From an uncultured Eubacteriales bacterium (GTDB taxonomy: Bacteria; Bacillota; Clostridia; Peptostreptococcales; Anaerovoracaceae), in NCBI GenBank assembly GCA_910583765.1, contig CAJTYS010000011.1:1-64000 (forward strand): 64,000 bases of DNA, read 5' to 3'. A program made the position numbers and the translations under genes. Below the pieces are notes generated by a model. The model worked only from the letters and a program-made list of their open reading frames with translations. It searched no databases and was not told where the DNA came from. This document shows positions 50,703-59,908 of this stretch, in pieces. Numbering within the stretch: the first letter of the stretch is position 1; the number at the start of each line of letters is the position of its first letter.

Positions 50703-52124
50703 CTATTTCACGGTTTCGACTCGAATCAAATTGGTCTTCCCAGAACTTTGAAGCGGGAGTCCGGCACTGATGACCACTGTGTCACCAGTTTCCACGGCAC
50801 CCATGTTTTTCGTGCCTTCCATGGCTCGTTCCAAAAGGGTGTCCAACTGCTCCTCGTAGTCCGTGCGCATAGGGTACACCCCCCAGGAGAGAGATAGCTG
50901 GTGGAAGGTCTTGTCCTGCGGCGTGGCAGCGATAATCGGAGGGAAAGGCCGGAATTTAGACATTTTTTCAGCCGTGTAGCCAGAGGTGGTCACAGCAATG
51001 ATGGCTTTGGCGCGCAGGTCTTGGGCCGTGGTGCAGGCAGCGTGGCTGATGGCGTTTGATTTGTCCTTTGCGTCCATTTGATAATCTAGGATTTTATAAG
51101 CGTTCACATCGAATGCGTCTTTTTCCGCTTGCTTGACGATTTCCGTCATGTGTTCCACGGCTTGCACAGGATACTTACCCATGGCGCTTTCTCCAGAAAG
51201 CATCACTGCGGAAGTGCCATCAAACACGGCGTTTGCCACGTCTGTGATTTCAGCTCTCGTAGGAGTGGGGTTGGTGACCATGGATTCCAGCATCTGCGTG
51301 GCGGTGATGACGATTTTTCCCGCCTGACAGCATTCTTTGATGAATTTTTTCTGGATGCCGGGCAGCCTGGCGAAATCCACCTCTACGCCCATATCGCCTC
51401 GAGCCACCATGATGCCATCGGAGTGTTCTAAGATTTCCTGAAAATTGTCGATGCCCTCTAAGTTTTCGATCTTAGAAATGATCTTGATGGCCTGGCCGCC
51501 GTTTTCCCGCAGAAAATCACGCAGGTCGATCACATCCTGCGGCGTGCGTACAAAGGAGGCAGCCACATAATCCACGTCATGGGCAATGCCAAAGAGCAGA
51601 TCTTTTTTGTCAGCTTCGCTGAGATATTCCAGATCTAGATGGGTATTCGGCACATTCACGCCTTTGCGGTCACTGATTCTCCCGCCGCTGACCACCTGGC
51701 ACAGGATATCAGGGCCCTTGATGCTCTGGACCTTCAACGCCACCCGTCCGTCATCAATGAGTATGGAAGTGCCTGGTTTTACCTGGGAAGGAAGGCCCTG
51801 GTAAGAAATGGCGCAGCTCTCCTGGCTGCCGAGCACTTTCTGGGCAGTCAGGGTAAAGGTCTGTCCGTCCTCCAGGATCACGCTGCTGTTTTCAAAATCT
51901 CCAAGGCGGATTTCAGGGCCTTTTGTGTCCAGCAGCACAGCAGCGGAAAGGCCTAAGCTGTCCCGTACTTTGCGAAAGCGCTGGATGGTTTCTTCATGTC
52001 CCGCGTGGTCTCCATGAGAAAAATTGAGCCGGGCCACGTTCATGCCGGCAAGGAGCATGTCCTTCAGCGTTTCCTCACTGTTGCTGGCAGGTCCCAGCGT
52101 GCATACGATTTTCGTCTTTTTCAT
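50703..52124 (-). CDS. pyk: pyruvate kinase
   Basis: 473 aa, complete, without the extra C-terminal phosphotransfer domain of some Firmicute enzymes. Motifs: TKIVCTLGPAS, GMNVARLNFSHG, the catalytic MVARGDMGVEV and ITATQMLESM. Start at the ATG 52124, with GGGGTG just upstream. It overlaps the end of the methylase-like frame by about 50 bp. Converts phosphoenolpyruvate to pyruvate with ATP formation. Confidence 0.95.
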   Translation of the reverse strand: MKKTKIVCTLGPASNSEETLKDMLLAGMNVARLNFSHGDHAGHEETIQRFRKVRDSLGLSAAVLLDTKGPEIRLGDFENSSVILEDGQTFTLTAQKVLGSQESCAISYQGLPSQVKPGTSILIDDGRVALKVQSIKGPDILCQVVSGGRISDRKGVNVPNTHLDLEYLSEADKKDLLFGIAHDVDYVAASFVRTPQDVIDLRDFLRENGGQAIKIISKIENLEGIDNFQEILEHSDGIMVARGDMGVEVDFARLPGIQKKFIKECCQAGKIVITATQMLESMVTNPTPTRAEITDVANAVFDGTSAVMLSGESAMGKYPVQAVEHMTEIVKQAEKDAFDVNAYKILDYQMDAKDKSNAISHAACTTAQDLRAKAIIAVTTSGYTAEKMSKFRPFPPIIAATPQDKTFHQLSLSWGVYPMRTDYEEQLDTLLERAMEGTKNMGAVETGDTVVISAGLPLQSSGKTNLIRVETVK

Positions 52125-52699
52125 GTTCAACACCCCATTTCAATGTAATCAGTAATATTTCAGGCGGATGGTTCCGCTGATTCAGCATATTAATATAAGC
52201 CACATGATACTTCTTTTCATCCAGAGTTCGCACAAAATCAAGGAGCGCTTGCTTTTCCTCGGTCCCGCCAGGATGACCGCTGTACATGGTGACGCACAAG
52301 AGTCCGTCTTTTCGCAGCAGCGTTAGTCCTTGAGAAACCGCTGTCAGGGTGGTTTCCTTCTTTGTGACAAGAGTCTTTGACCCAGAAGGCAGGTAGCCCA
52401 GGTTAAAGAGAATCACCTTGACTTTTTCTGTGACATAGTTTGTCATGTGCGCATGACTGTCTTGGATCAAGCAAATGCTTTCCGAATAAAGCCCGTTTTG
52501 GACCAAAGCGGCTTTTGTCTGCTCTATGGCCTTTTTCTGAATGTCAAAGGCGTATATTTTCCCTGCCCCCCATCTTGGCCAGAGCCACAGTGTCGTTTCC
52601 ATTCCCGCATGTGGCGTCTATGGCAGTGTCACCAGGAGAAAGATATTGGGAAACAAAGGAAAGAGCTAGCTGAGTAGTGCTTCGTATCAAGTTTTTCAT
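52075..52699 (-). pseudogene. rRNA-methylase-like SAM methyltransferase, frameshifted at a G6 run
   Basis: The C-terminal 160 codons (from about residue 45) continue the YtqB/rRNA_methylase fold: GKIYAFDIQKKAIEQT, FNLGYLPSGSK and TMYSGHPGGTEE. Upstream, a different frame starts at ATG 52699 and reads MKNLIRSTTQLAL...DATCGNGNDTVALAKMGG, which is the SAM motif I missing from the main frame. The two join at a run of six G on the minus strand (52566-52571). Removing one G gives a continuous 208-codon gene. Either true inactivation, phase variation or a homopolymer sequencing error. Substrate in the family: tRNA or rRNA. Confidence 0.78.
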
Positions 52700-52753
52700 A
52701 GTTATTTCCAATCATAGCGTTCTGTATACCATCAAGATCAGCCAGCTAATACG

Positions 52754-54097
52754 CTAACCGATTCCATGATAGATCAAGCCCAGGACAAAGACAATCACGG
52801 TCAGGGGCACATAGACGCATTTGGCCGTGATGCCGAACCACTGGGACACAGGCCTCTTTCGTCCAAGCTCCAGCTCTGGACGGATGTTTTTGTAGCCAAA
52901 GACATAGTAAATGGAAATGGCCCCAAGGACCGCGCCAAAAGGCACGATGATGATAGTGATGAAATCCATCCAGTTTCCTACCCTGACTTCTGGTTCCAGG
53001 AAAATGCCTACCAGCAGCGTCAAAGCCCCGCAGAGCAATACCGCTGCTTTGCGGTTCAGGCGCAATTTGTGCTGGGTGCTTTCAATGACCGCTTCAAACA
53101 TGTTGATGAGAGAAGTGATGCCAGCGAAAAGCACGGACAAAAAGAAGATGATGGAAAACACCTGACCCAGCGGCATCTGGGCGAAAACTTTGGGCAGCGT
53201 CAAAAACAAAAGAGGCGGGCCGGATTTGGGGTCAATGCCAAAGGCAAATACCGCGGGCATGATCACCAGGGAAGATAAAAGAGCCGCGATGGTGTCAAAT
53301 CCTGCTGTCTTTAAGGACACTCCAGGGATATCCACGTTTTTTTCCAGATAAGCGCCATAAACGATCATGCCGGAACCTGTGATGGACAAGGAGAAGAACG
53401 CTTGCCCCATGGCCATGACCCAGGTATTGACATCCAGCAGCTTGCTCCAGTCAGGAACAAAGAGAAACGCGTACCCAGACGCGGCGCCTGGCAGGAAACA
53501 AACGTAAATGGCCAGGAGCAGAAACAAAACAAAGAACAGCGGCATCAGGATCTTGCTGATGCTTTCGATCCGGTCAGTGACTCCGGTGCATAAAACAAGG
53601 GTCACAATGGCCACGACAGCGATGTGCCAGCCCAGACTGCCAAAGTTTCCTGTGATCGCGGAAAACATTTCCTGAGTGTCCGCGGACATCAAACTGCCAG
53701 TGACCGCGCCGCCAAAGAAACGGAGCACCCAGCCCAGGATAATGGCATAGCCGATGGCAATGCCAAGGGAGCCGAACAGCGGAATCCATCCAAGGACAGA
53801 GCCTAAGTTTTTCCGGCTGTTTTCTGGGGACGCACCTTTGGAATAGCAATAGTGATAGGATCCAAGGGTGCCAGTGCCAGCTCGCCGTCCAATGGCGAAT
53901 TCTGCTGAAAGCCCTACCCAGCCGAAGAGAAAAATAAACAGCAGATAGGGAATTAAAAATGCGGCGCCGCCGTATTGCCCCAGTCTATATGGAAACATCC
54001 AAATGTTTCCCAGGCCCACGGCAGAGCCGACACAAGCAATGACAAAACCCATTGCTGATGAAAATGTCCCGTTGTTGTGGGAGTTATGTTTTTCCAT
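52754..54097 (-). CDS. sodium-dependent amino-acid symporter, NSS/SNF family (1)
   Basis: 447 aa with about 11-12 spans. TM1 holds the sodium/substrate motif GSAVGLGNIWMFPYR. The start at MEKHNSHNNG (54097) has AAGGAAG upstream; the frame is open further but without a site. Bacterial NSS members carry tryptophan, tyrosine, alanine and the like. A second member lies at 59909 on the plus strand. Confidence 0.93.
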   Translation of the reverse strand: MEKHNSHNNGTFSSAMGFVIACVGSAVGLGNIWMFPYRLGQYGGAAFLIPYLLFIFLFGWVGLSAEFAIGRRAGTGTLGSYHYCYSKGASPENSRKNLGSVLGWIPLFGSLGIAIGYAIILGWVLRFFGGAVTGSLMSADTQEMFSAITGNFGSLGWHIAVVAIVTLVLCTGVTDRIESISKILMPLFFVLFLLLAIYVCFLPGAASGYAFLFVPDWSKLLDVNTWVMAMGQAFFSLSITGSGMIVYGAYLEKNVDIPGVSLKTAGFDTIAALLSSLVIMPAVFAFGIDPKSGPPLLFLTLPKVFAQMPLGQVFSIIFFLSVLFAGITSLINMFEAVIESTQHKLRLNRKAAVLLCGALTLLVGIFLEPEVRVGNWMDFITIIIVPFGAVLGAISIYYVFGYKNIRPELELGRKRPVSQWFGITAKCVYVPLTVIVFVLGLIYHGIG

Positions 54098-54219
54098 GAT
54101 GATTTCTTCCTTATGAAATATGATCCAAATGATAACCGATTTTACCATTATACTCTTAAGAACCTGGGAAAGCAACGGTTATTCTGATTCTTAACATTTT
54201 ATAACAACTGGTAAGAATC

Positions 54220-54248
54220 CTGTCTTTTTCCTGGAACTATGCTATACT
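54220..54248 (+). promoter_or_regulatory. promoter upstream of the first response regulator
   Basis: CTGTCT (54220-54225), 17-bp spacer, TATACT (54243-54248). Moderate -35. It fits a constitutive low-level promoter for a two-component operon. The remainder of the gap back to 54098 shows no other clear signal. Confidence 0.5.
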
Positions 54249-54344
54249 GAAACAAAGAACGCCGCTTTCGATATTTGGGCCTTCATCCATGTGTTCAGGA
54301 CAGGATTGGGAACATGCGCGGCTGACTGATAGAAGGAGAAAAAC

Positions 54345-55019
54345 ATGTATAAAGTGTTCATTGTGGAGGATGACAAGACCATCTCCGATATTTTAGGGCA
54401 GCATTTATCAAAGTGGGGATACCAGGTGAAGCAGGCTCAGGATTTTCAGCATGTCCTGGAAGAATTCATCGCTTTTGACCCGCAGATCGTGCTGCTGGAC
54501 ATTGGGCTGCCTTATTTCAACGGGCATCACTGGTGCGGCGAGATCCGCGGCGTTTCCAAGGTCCCCATCATCTTTATTTCCTCAGCTGACGACAACATGA
54601 GCATTGTCATGGCCCTCAACATGGGCGGGGATGATTTCATCGCCAAGCCTTTTGATCTCAACGTAGTTACGGCAAAGGTCCAGGCGCTGCTGCGGAGGGC
54701 CTATTCCTTTAAAGAGCAGACCAATCTGCTGGAACATAAAGGAGCGGTGCTGAACTTGAAAGACGCGACCTTGACTTATCAAGAGGAAAAAGTGGAGTTG
54801 ACGAAAAACGAATATCAGATCTTGCAGATCCTCATGTCCAGGGTAGGTGAAATCGTTTCCAGGGACGATATTATACGAGCCCTGTGGGAAGATGACAGCT
54901 TTGTGGATGACAACACCCTGACTGTCAATATCGCCAGGCTTCGCAAAAAGCTGGAAGAGGCAGGCTTAACGGATTATATCAAAACAAAGAAAGGGATCGG
55001 TTACGTGGTGGAATCATGA
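54345..55019 (+). CDS. OmpR-family response regulator (BceR-like)
   Basis: 224 aa. Receiver domain with acidic pocket EDD (8-10), phospho-acceptor D52 (LLDIGLP) and Lys in AKPFD; a winged-helix effector domain follows (LTKNEYQILQILMSR, TVNIARLRKKLEEAG). The histidine kinase starts 4 bp inside its stop. Bce-type regulators respond to flux through a partner ABC transporter; one is encoded at 57108-59817. Confidence 0.92.
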   Translation: MYKVFIVEDDKTISDILGQHLSKWGYQVKQAQDFQHVLEEFIAFDPQIVLLDIGLPYFNGHHWCGEIRGVSKVPIIFISSADDNMSIVMALNMGGDDFIAKPFDLNVVTAKVQALLRRAYSFKEQTNLLEHKGAVLNLKDATLTYQEEKVELTKNEYQILQILMSRVGEIVSRDDIIRALWEDDSFVDDNTLTVNIARLRKKLEEAGLTDYIKTKKGIGYVVES

Positions 55020-56005
55020 AAATGCTCTTTGATTACTTGAAATCTCATAAAAAGCTGATTTTGATCTTTTTCTTGTGGGTGCTGATTTTCGCGCTTGTGC
55101 TGTTTTTGAGCAATGTGCCTGTGGATGCGGCACTGTACGCCGGTTTGCTGTGCCTGATCGCAGGGATCGCGACCGCTGCCTATGATTTTTACCATTTCGA
55201 TAGACAGTGCGGGGAGCTGCGGCGGCTTTTAGAATCCATTGACGCTCAGGTGGACCATTTGCCAGAGCCAAGGAATGCGATCCATGAGGCGTACACAGAG
55301 ATCATCAAGGAGCTTCATAGGCAGAAACGAGAGGTGGAGTCCCGGACTTATGTGGAAAAGAAAGAGCTGATGGATTATTTTACCCTGTGGGCTCATCAGA
55401 TCAAAACGCCGCTTTCTGCCATGAGCCTGATTTTGCAAAGCAAGGGCCCCTGGGCAGGGGAAGAGGATAGAGAAATGGCCATGGAGCTGTTCCATGTGGA
55501 AGAATACGTGAACACGGCCATGTCCTATATCCGCATTCAGGATATGACTTCGGATCTGGCCTTTGAAACGATTTCTTTGGATGATCTGATCCGCAAAACA
55601 GTGAAGAAATACGCGTCCATGTTTATCAGGAAAAAGATCAGCATGGATTTTCAGGAGACCGGTTATCAGATGGCAACGGACGAAAAATGGTTGATGATGG
55701 TGCTGGAGCAGATCTTGTCAAACGCTCTCAAATACACGGCCGCAGGCGGAACCATCTCGATCCATATGGAAGGAACCGATCTGCTGGTTCAGGACACGGG
55801 CATTGGGATTCGGGCAGAAGATCTGCCTCGGATCTTTGAAAAAGGGTTCACTGGGGAAAATGGACGGCGGCATAGTCAATCCACGGGGCAAGGGCTGTAT
55901 CTGTGTCAGACCATCATGAACCGGTTGGGGCATGATATCAGGGTGGAATCTAAGGAAGGGGAGGGGACCACGGTGGTTTTGGATTTGGAGCAGGAAGCGT
56001 TGTGA
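55016..56005 (+). CDS. intramembrane-sensing histidine kinase (BceS-like)
   Basis: 329 aa. Two membrane helices within residues 1-65 and almost no extracellular loop, the BceS arrangement. HisKA with the phospho-acceptor His in LWAHQIKTPLSAM; HATPase motifs are NALKYTAAGG and GIGIRAEDLPRIFEKGF. Signal is probably passed from the BceAB-like transporter rather than sensed directly. Confidence 0.92.
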   Translation: MKMLFDYLKSHKKLILIFFLWVLIFALVLFLSNVPVDAALYAGLLCLIAGIATAAYDFYHFDRQCGELRRLLESIDAQVDHLPEPRNAIHEAYTEIIKELHRQKREVESRTYVEKKELMDYFTLWAHQIKTPLSAMSLILQSKGPWAGEEDREMAMELFHVEEYVNTAMSYIRIQDMTSDLAFETISLDDLIRKTVKKYASMFIRKKISMDFQETGYQMATDEKWLMMVLEQILSNALKYTAAGGTISIHMEGTDLLVQDTGIGIRAEDLPRIFEKGFTGENGRRHSQSTGQGLYLCQTIMNRLGHDIRVESKEGEGTTVVLDLEQEAL

Positions 56006-56034
56006 TCCATGAGATCACAACGCTATTCAAGATT

Positions 56035-56805
56035 TTACCCGCTGATTTCTTTCGCTTTCCTCAAATATTTTTTATAGATCCATTTCCCGTCACCAATGCA
56101 GCGCCAGTTTTTGTAAGTGACATATACTTTCACTTTCGTCCCGCTCTCCAAGCGGTCAACGATCTTAGAAGATACGGAATACGATGCCCGCACCTTAGTC
56201 TTTACTCTGCGTTTTTTTACGTACATGGTTCGCACAGCAGGCTTTTTCTTGAATTTCAGGCCCTGTGACATACGGATCCGAGTGGTGAAGTTGGGATCGA
56301 TGAAGAACAGCTTTTCCAGCTTCCTGTTGGAACCTGTGGTGGTGAGGACAAACGCGCCTCTGCTGTTTTTTCTCCAGCCAGAATCTTTGAATTTCCCAGT
56401 TCCCCATGTCATATGGATGTGGCTGCCAGTCACGTTCCCGTCAGTGCCTTCCCGAAACATTTTGCTTCCTGCTCTGAACACATGACCGACCTTCAACCCT
56501 TTCAGATCCGCGTCGGACATGTGGGTGACGCGTCCGCACACATAATGAAAACCAATAGGAGTGATGACTTTTTTTGTGGTCTGCAGCCATACGGTATTGG
56601 GCTGCTTTGAGACACCACGCCCATAGATCTTCATGACTTTTAAATCAACAGTGGCATACATCCAGTCATTGCCGCTGTCCGCGCCGGTTTCATCCACGGG
56701 ATAATCTGCCGGCTCTCCTTCGCTGTATTTCGCATGACTGTAAGAGCCATCATGGTCTTGTGAAATTCCCATTGTTTTGAATGGGTAAGTGAGATATTCA
56801 GCCAT
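56035..56805 (-). CDS. M23-like peptidoglycan hydrolase with SH3-type C-terminus, no signal peptide
   Basis: 256 aa. The middle resembles a LytM/M23 fold, and TGSHIHMTWGTG corresponds to the STGPHLHFEV zinc motif, although the other ligands are not clear. The last 70 residues look like a bacterial SH3 wall-binding domain (VRASYSVSSKIVDRLESGTKVKVYVTYKNWRCIGDGKWI). No signal peptide is present, as in phage endolysins. Divergent from the transporter genes and between the two-component pair and its transporter. AAGGAGGAAC precedes the ATG. Confidence 0.6.
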   Translation of the reverse strand: MAEYLTYPFKTMGISQDHDGSYSHAKYSEGEPADYPVDETGADSGNDWMYATVDLKVMKIYGRGVSKQPNTVWLQTTKKVITPIGFHYVCGRVTHMSDADLKGLKVGHVFRAGSKMFREGTDGNVTGSHIHMTWGTGKFKDSGWRKNSRGAFVLTTTGSNRKLEKLFFIDPNFTTRIRMSQGLKFKKKPAVRTMYVKKRRVKTKVRASYSVSSKIVDRLESGTKVKVYVTYKNWRCIGDGKWIYKKYLRKAKEISG

Positions 56806-56990
56806 TTATGTTCCTCCTTGTCAAAATGCGGCCACAGAAAAGCCGCGAAGTTTTCTAAGTTTGATTTCCTTGTTTTGCTCATTTCCGCAGCAGTCTTGTT
56901 CCGCGGCTTTCTTGAGCTGTTTTTATAGTATAGTATTCTGATTTTTGCCATATGTTCTTTGGGTGTTATCCTTGTGTGGGCCTCTCAACC

Positions 56991-57063
56991 TTACGCAAAT
57001 GTAAGAAAATCAAAGCAAATGTAAGCCGAATCTATGGCAAGCAGATTGCTTTTTTTCTATAAT
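56991..57063 (+). promoter_or_regulatory. response-regulator operator and promoter for the BceAB-like genes
   Basis: TTACG-CAAA-TGTAA (56991-57004) is close to the TNACA-N4-TGTAA site described for Bce-type regulators. A second TGTAA, in CAAATGTAAG, lies exactly 20 bp on (57020). Together, GCAAATGTAAG repeats at 56995 and 57015. A TATAAT at 57058-57063 follows with only a poor -35, which suits activator dependence. Confidence 0.65.
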
Positions 57064-57107
57064 AGAGCCAGCTTACCAATAAAAGAAGGAAAGGAGAACC
57101 ATACAAT

Positions 57108-57875
57108 ATGCTTTTACTAGACGTAAAAAATATTGAAAAGATTTACACCACAAGATTCGGAGGCCAGAAAGTCCAGGCGCTGAAGGATGTCAGCTTTACT
57201 GTGAACCAGGGGGAATACATTTCCATTATGGGGGAATCCGGTTCCGGCAAAACAACGCTGCTCAACATCCTGGCAGCACTGGACAAACCGACCAGGGGAG
57301 AAGTTTTGCTGGAAGGAAAGAGCATTGTTTCCATCAAGGAAAAGGACATTGCGGCTTTTCGGAGAAACAATCTGGGATTCGTGTTCCAGGATTTTAACCT
57401 GCTGGACACATTTTCCGCAGAAGACAACATCTATCTGCCGCTAGTGCTGGCGAGAGTCCATCATAAAGAAATGGAAGAAAAGCTGCGGCCCATCGCCGAA
57501 AAGCTGGGAATCAGCGATATCCTGAAAAAGTATCCTTATGAAATCTCCGGCGGGCAGAAACAAAGGGTGGCCGTGGCCAGAGCGCTGATCACAGAGCCAA
57601 AGCTGATCCTGGCGGACGAACCCACAGGTGCGCTGGATTCCAAATCATCAGAACAGCTGCTGAACCAGTTTTCACGGCTCAATAGGGAAGGGCAGACCAT
57701 TCTCATGGTGACCCACAGCATCCAGGCCGCCAGTAAAGCGGGGAGAGTGCTCTTTATCAAAGATGGTCAAGTGTTCCATCAAATCTACAGAGGGGACATG
57801 TCGGGGGATCAGATGTACCAGAAAATATCCACCGCCCTCACTGCCCTGTCAACAGGAGGTGGCAGCCGTGAATAA
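57108..57875 (+). CDS. BceA-like ABC transporter ATPase
   Basis: 255 aa. Walker A GESGSGKT, Q-loop FQDFNLLD, signature ISGGQKQRVAVARA, Walker B LILADEPTGALD. It matches the MacB/BceA-type ATPases that pair with FtsX-fold permeases. Its 3' end overlaps the permease start by 8 bp. Preceded by AAAGGAGAAC. Confidence 0.93.
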   Translation: MLLLDVKNIEKIYTTRFGGQKVQALKDVSFTVNQGEYISIMGESGSGKTTLLNILAALDKPTRGEVLLEGKSIVSIKEKDIAAFRRNNLGFVFQDFNLLDTFSAEDNIYLPLVLARVHHKEMEEKLRPIAEKLGISDILKKYPYEISGGQKQRVAVARALITEPKLILADEPTGALDSKSSEQLLNQFSRLNREGQTILMVTHSIQAASKAGRVLFIKDGQVFHQIYRGDMSGDQMYQKISTALTALSTGGGSRE

Positions 57876-59817
57876 ATCCTTTTATGGCAGCCTGGCCATC
57901 AATAATATCAAAAAGAACGCCAGGAATTACGTGCCTTATATGCTCACATGCATGCTCAGCGTGATGATTTTTTACATCATGCTCTCCATTGTCTATAACC
58001 CGAACGTGACGAAAATGCTGGGCGGCGCGTCCCTACGGAGCTTGCTGGGGTTTGGCGTGGGAGTCATCGGATTTTTTTCCGCCATCTTCCTGTTTTATAC
58101 CAACTCGTTTTTGATCAAACAGAGAAAAAGGGAACTGGCTCTGTACAACATTTTGGGCATGGCAAAACGTCATGTGGGAAAAGTTTTCTTTGTGGAAACC
58201 CTTATGACTTCGGCGGTTTCCCTGGTCACAGGGCTTGTGGGCGGATTCATACTAGGAAAGCTGGTGTTCCTGGTGCTGCTGAAACTGATGCAAGTGGAAA
58301 TTCCCATGGAATACCAATTTTCTTTGGACGCGACAATCATGACGATCCTAGTTTACGGAGCGATCTTCATGGCGGTGCTGCTGTGCAATTTAGGAAGAAT
58401 CAGTTTGTCCAACCCCATGGAACTGCTGGCGGGCGGCCGTCAGGGCGAAAAGGAGCCAAAGACCAAATGGGTGCTGGCGTTCCTGGGACTGCTCACCACA
58501 GGAATCGGTTATTACATGGCGATCACAGTGGAATCGCCGCTGAGCGCCCTCTTGGTGTTTTTCATCGCGGTCCTTCTGGTGATCATAGGCACTTATCTGC
58601 TCTTTATCGCAGGGAGCATCGCATTTTTGAAATTGCTGAGAGCCAATAAAGCTTTTTATTACAAGACAGAGCATTTCACTTCTATTTCCGGCATGCTTTA
58701 CCGGATGAAGCGAAACGCCGCGGGCCTTGCCAGCATCTGCATCCTCAGCACCATGGTTTTAGTGACGGTTTCCACCACGGTCTCCCTGCAGGTAGGGGTA
58801 GAGGACGTGATCGACCGCAATATGCCCAATGACCTGCAGATCATGAGTCACCGAGAATTGAGCAAAGAAGAGCAGGATACGCTGGTCGGGCAGGTGAGCG
58901 CTGTGCTGAAGAAGAATCAAGTTTCCCTGGAATACATGAGACATTACACTTATGTTGCCGCCGCTGGCTACAGAGATGACAATCAATTGATGCCAGATGC
59001 ATCATACACGAAGAATGGGATGATGGAGATGTATGTGATTCCCCTGTCAGAAAGCTCGATGAGGACCGCTTATGGTTCCTTGAGGCAGGATGAAGTGATC
59101 ATCGGCGGCGATCAAAAGGTGGAATCGGATACGGTCATGATCGGGAACCTGGAGTTTAAAGTAAAAGACGGCAGCTCTGATTTCGTAGGAGCCCCGATCG
59201 TAGGGTCCATGGCAGAGGCCTATTATATTCTAGTGGCAGACAAAAGTGTGCAGGACAAAATCGCACAGGAAGTCGGAAAAGAATACAGCTATGAGCGCTT
59301 TTTCATAGGCGTGGATATTGATGAAAATTCCTGGGATCAGGTCCAAACCGCCGTGGAGGCGCTGAAATCGGATTTGAAGGACGGGGTCGTGGTCGAGGAT
59401 CGGCTCAGCGTGGCCGCCGATTTTCATTCCATATATGGCGGGCTGCTGTTCATCGGCATTTTCCTGGGCCTGCTGTTTCTGATGATGACCGTGCTGATCA
59501 TTTACTACAAACAGATCACAGAAGGGCACGAAGACAGCGAACGCTATCAGATCATGCAAAAGGTGGGCATGAGCCTAAGCGAAGTGAAACGTTCCATCAG
59601 GAGCCAGATTCTGATCGTCTTTTTCCTGCCTTTGATCGTAGCCGTGTTCCATGTGGCGGCGGCTTTCAACATGATGAGCAAGCTGCTGATCGCCCTGCAG
59701 ATCCCAACGGTTTCTTTGTTCGTGATTTCCACCATAGGCACGCTGCTGGCGTTCGTGGTGATCTACGTGGCTGTGTACAGCGCCACGGCCAGGGAGTATT
59801 ATAAACTGGTGAAATGA
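57868..59817 (+). CDS. BceB-like FtsX-family permease
   Basis: 649 aa from the GTG at 57868; AGGAGGT lies 7 bp before it and the start overlaps the ATPase gene. The opening NKSFYGSLAINNIKKNARNYVPYMLTC is typical of BceB/VraG. About ten membrane helices; a large extracellular domain spans residues about 285-525. These proteins detect and detoxify peptide antibiotics such as bacitracin or lantibiotics. Confidence 0.92.
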   Translation: MNKSFYGSLAINNIKKNARNYVPYMLTCMLSVMIFYIMLSIVYNPNVTKMLGGASLRSLLGFGVGVIGFFSAIFLFYTNSFLIKQRKRELALYNILGMAKRHVGKVFFVETLMTSAVSLVTGLVGGFILGKLVFLVLLKLMQVEIPMEYQFSLDATIMTILVYGAIFMAVLLCNLGRISLSNPMELLAGGRQGEKEPKTKWVLAFLGLLTTGIGYYMAITVESPLSALLVFFIAVLLVIIGTYLLFIAGSIAFLKLLRANKAFYYKTEHFTSISGMLYRMKRNAAGLASICILSTMVLVTVSTTVSLQVGVEDVIDRNMPNDLQIMSHRELSKEEQDTLVGQVSAVLKKNQVSLEYMRHYTYVAAAGYRDDNQLMPDASYTKNGMMEMYVIPLSESSMRTAYGSLRQDEVIIGGDQKVESDTVMIGNLEFKVKDGSSDFVGAPIVGSMAEAYYILVADKSVQDKIAQEVGKEYSYERFFIGVDIDENSWDQVQTAVEALKSDLKDGVVVEDRLSVAADFHSIYGGLLFIGIFLGLLFLMMTVLIIYYKQITEGHEDSERYQIMQKVGMSLSEVKRSIRSQILIVFFLPLIVAVFHVAAAFNMMSKLLIALQIPTVSLFVISTIGTLLAFVVIYVAVYSATAREYYKLVK

Positions 59818-59908
59818 CGAATATTATGAAGAAAAGCTGATATTTTCAGTTGTGGCTGTCCTGATTTTATCGTATACTGGTAGGGATATGATAAAGGAGA
59901 CAGTCAAA

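Noticed and set aside
57763..57867. 35-codon extension of the BceB-like permease
   Set aside because: It lies inside the ATPase gene; AGGAGGT precedes the GTG at 57868, and the protein then starts with the family's NKSFYGS motif.
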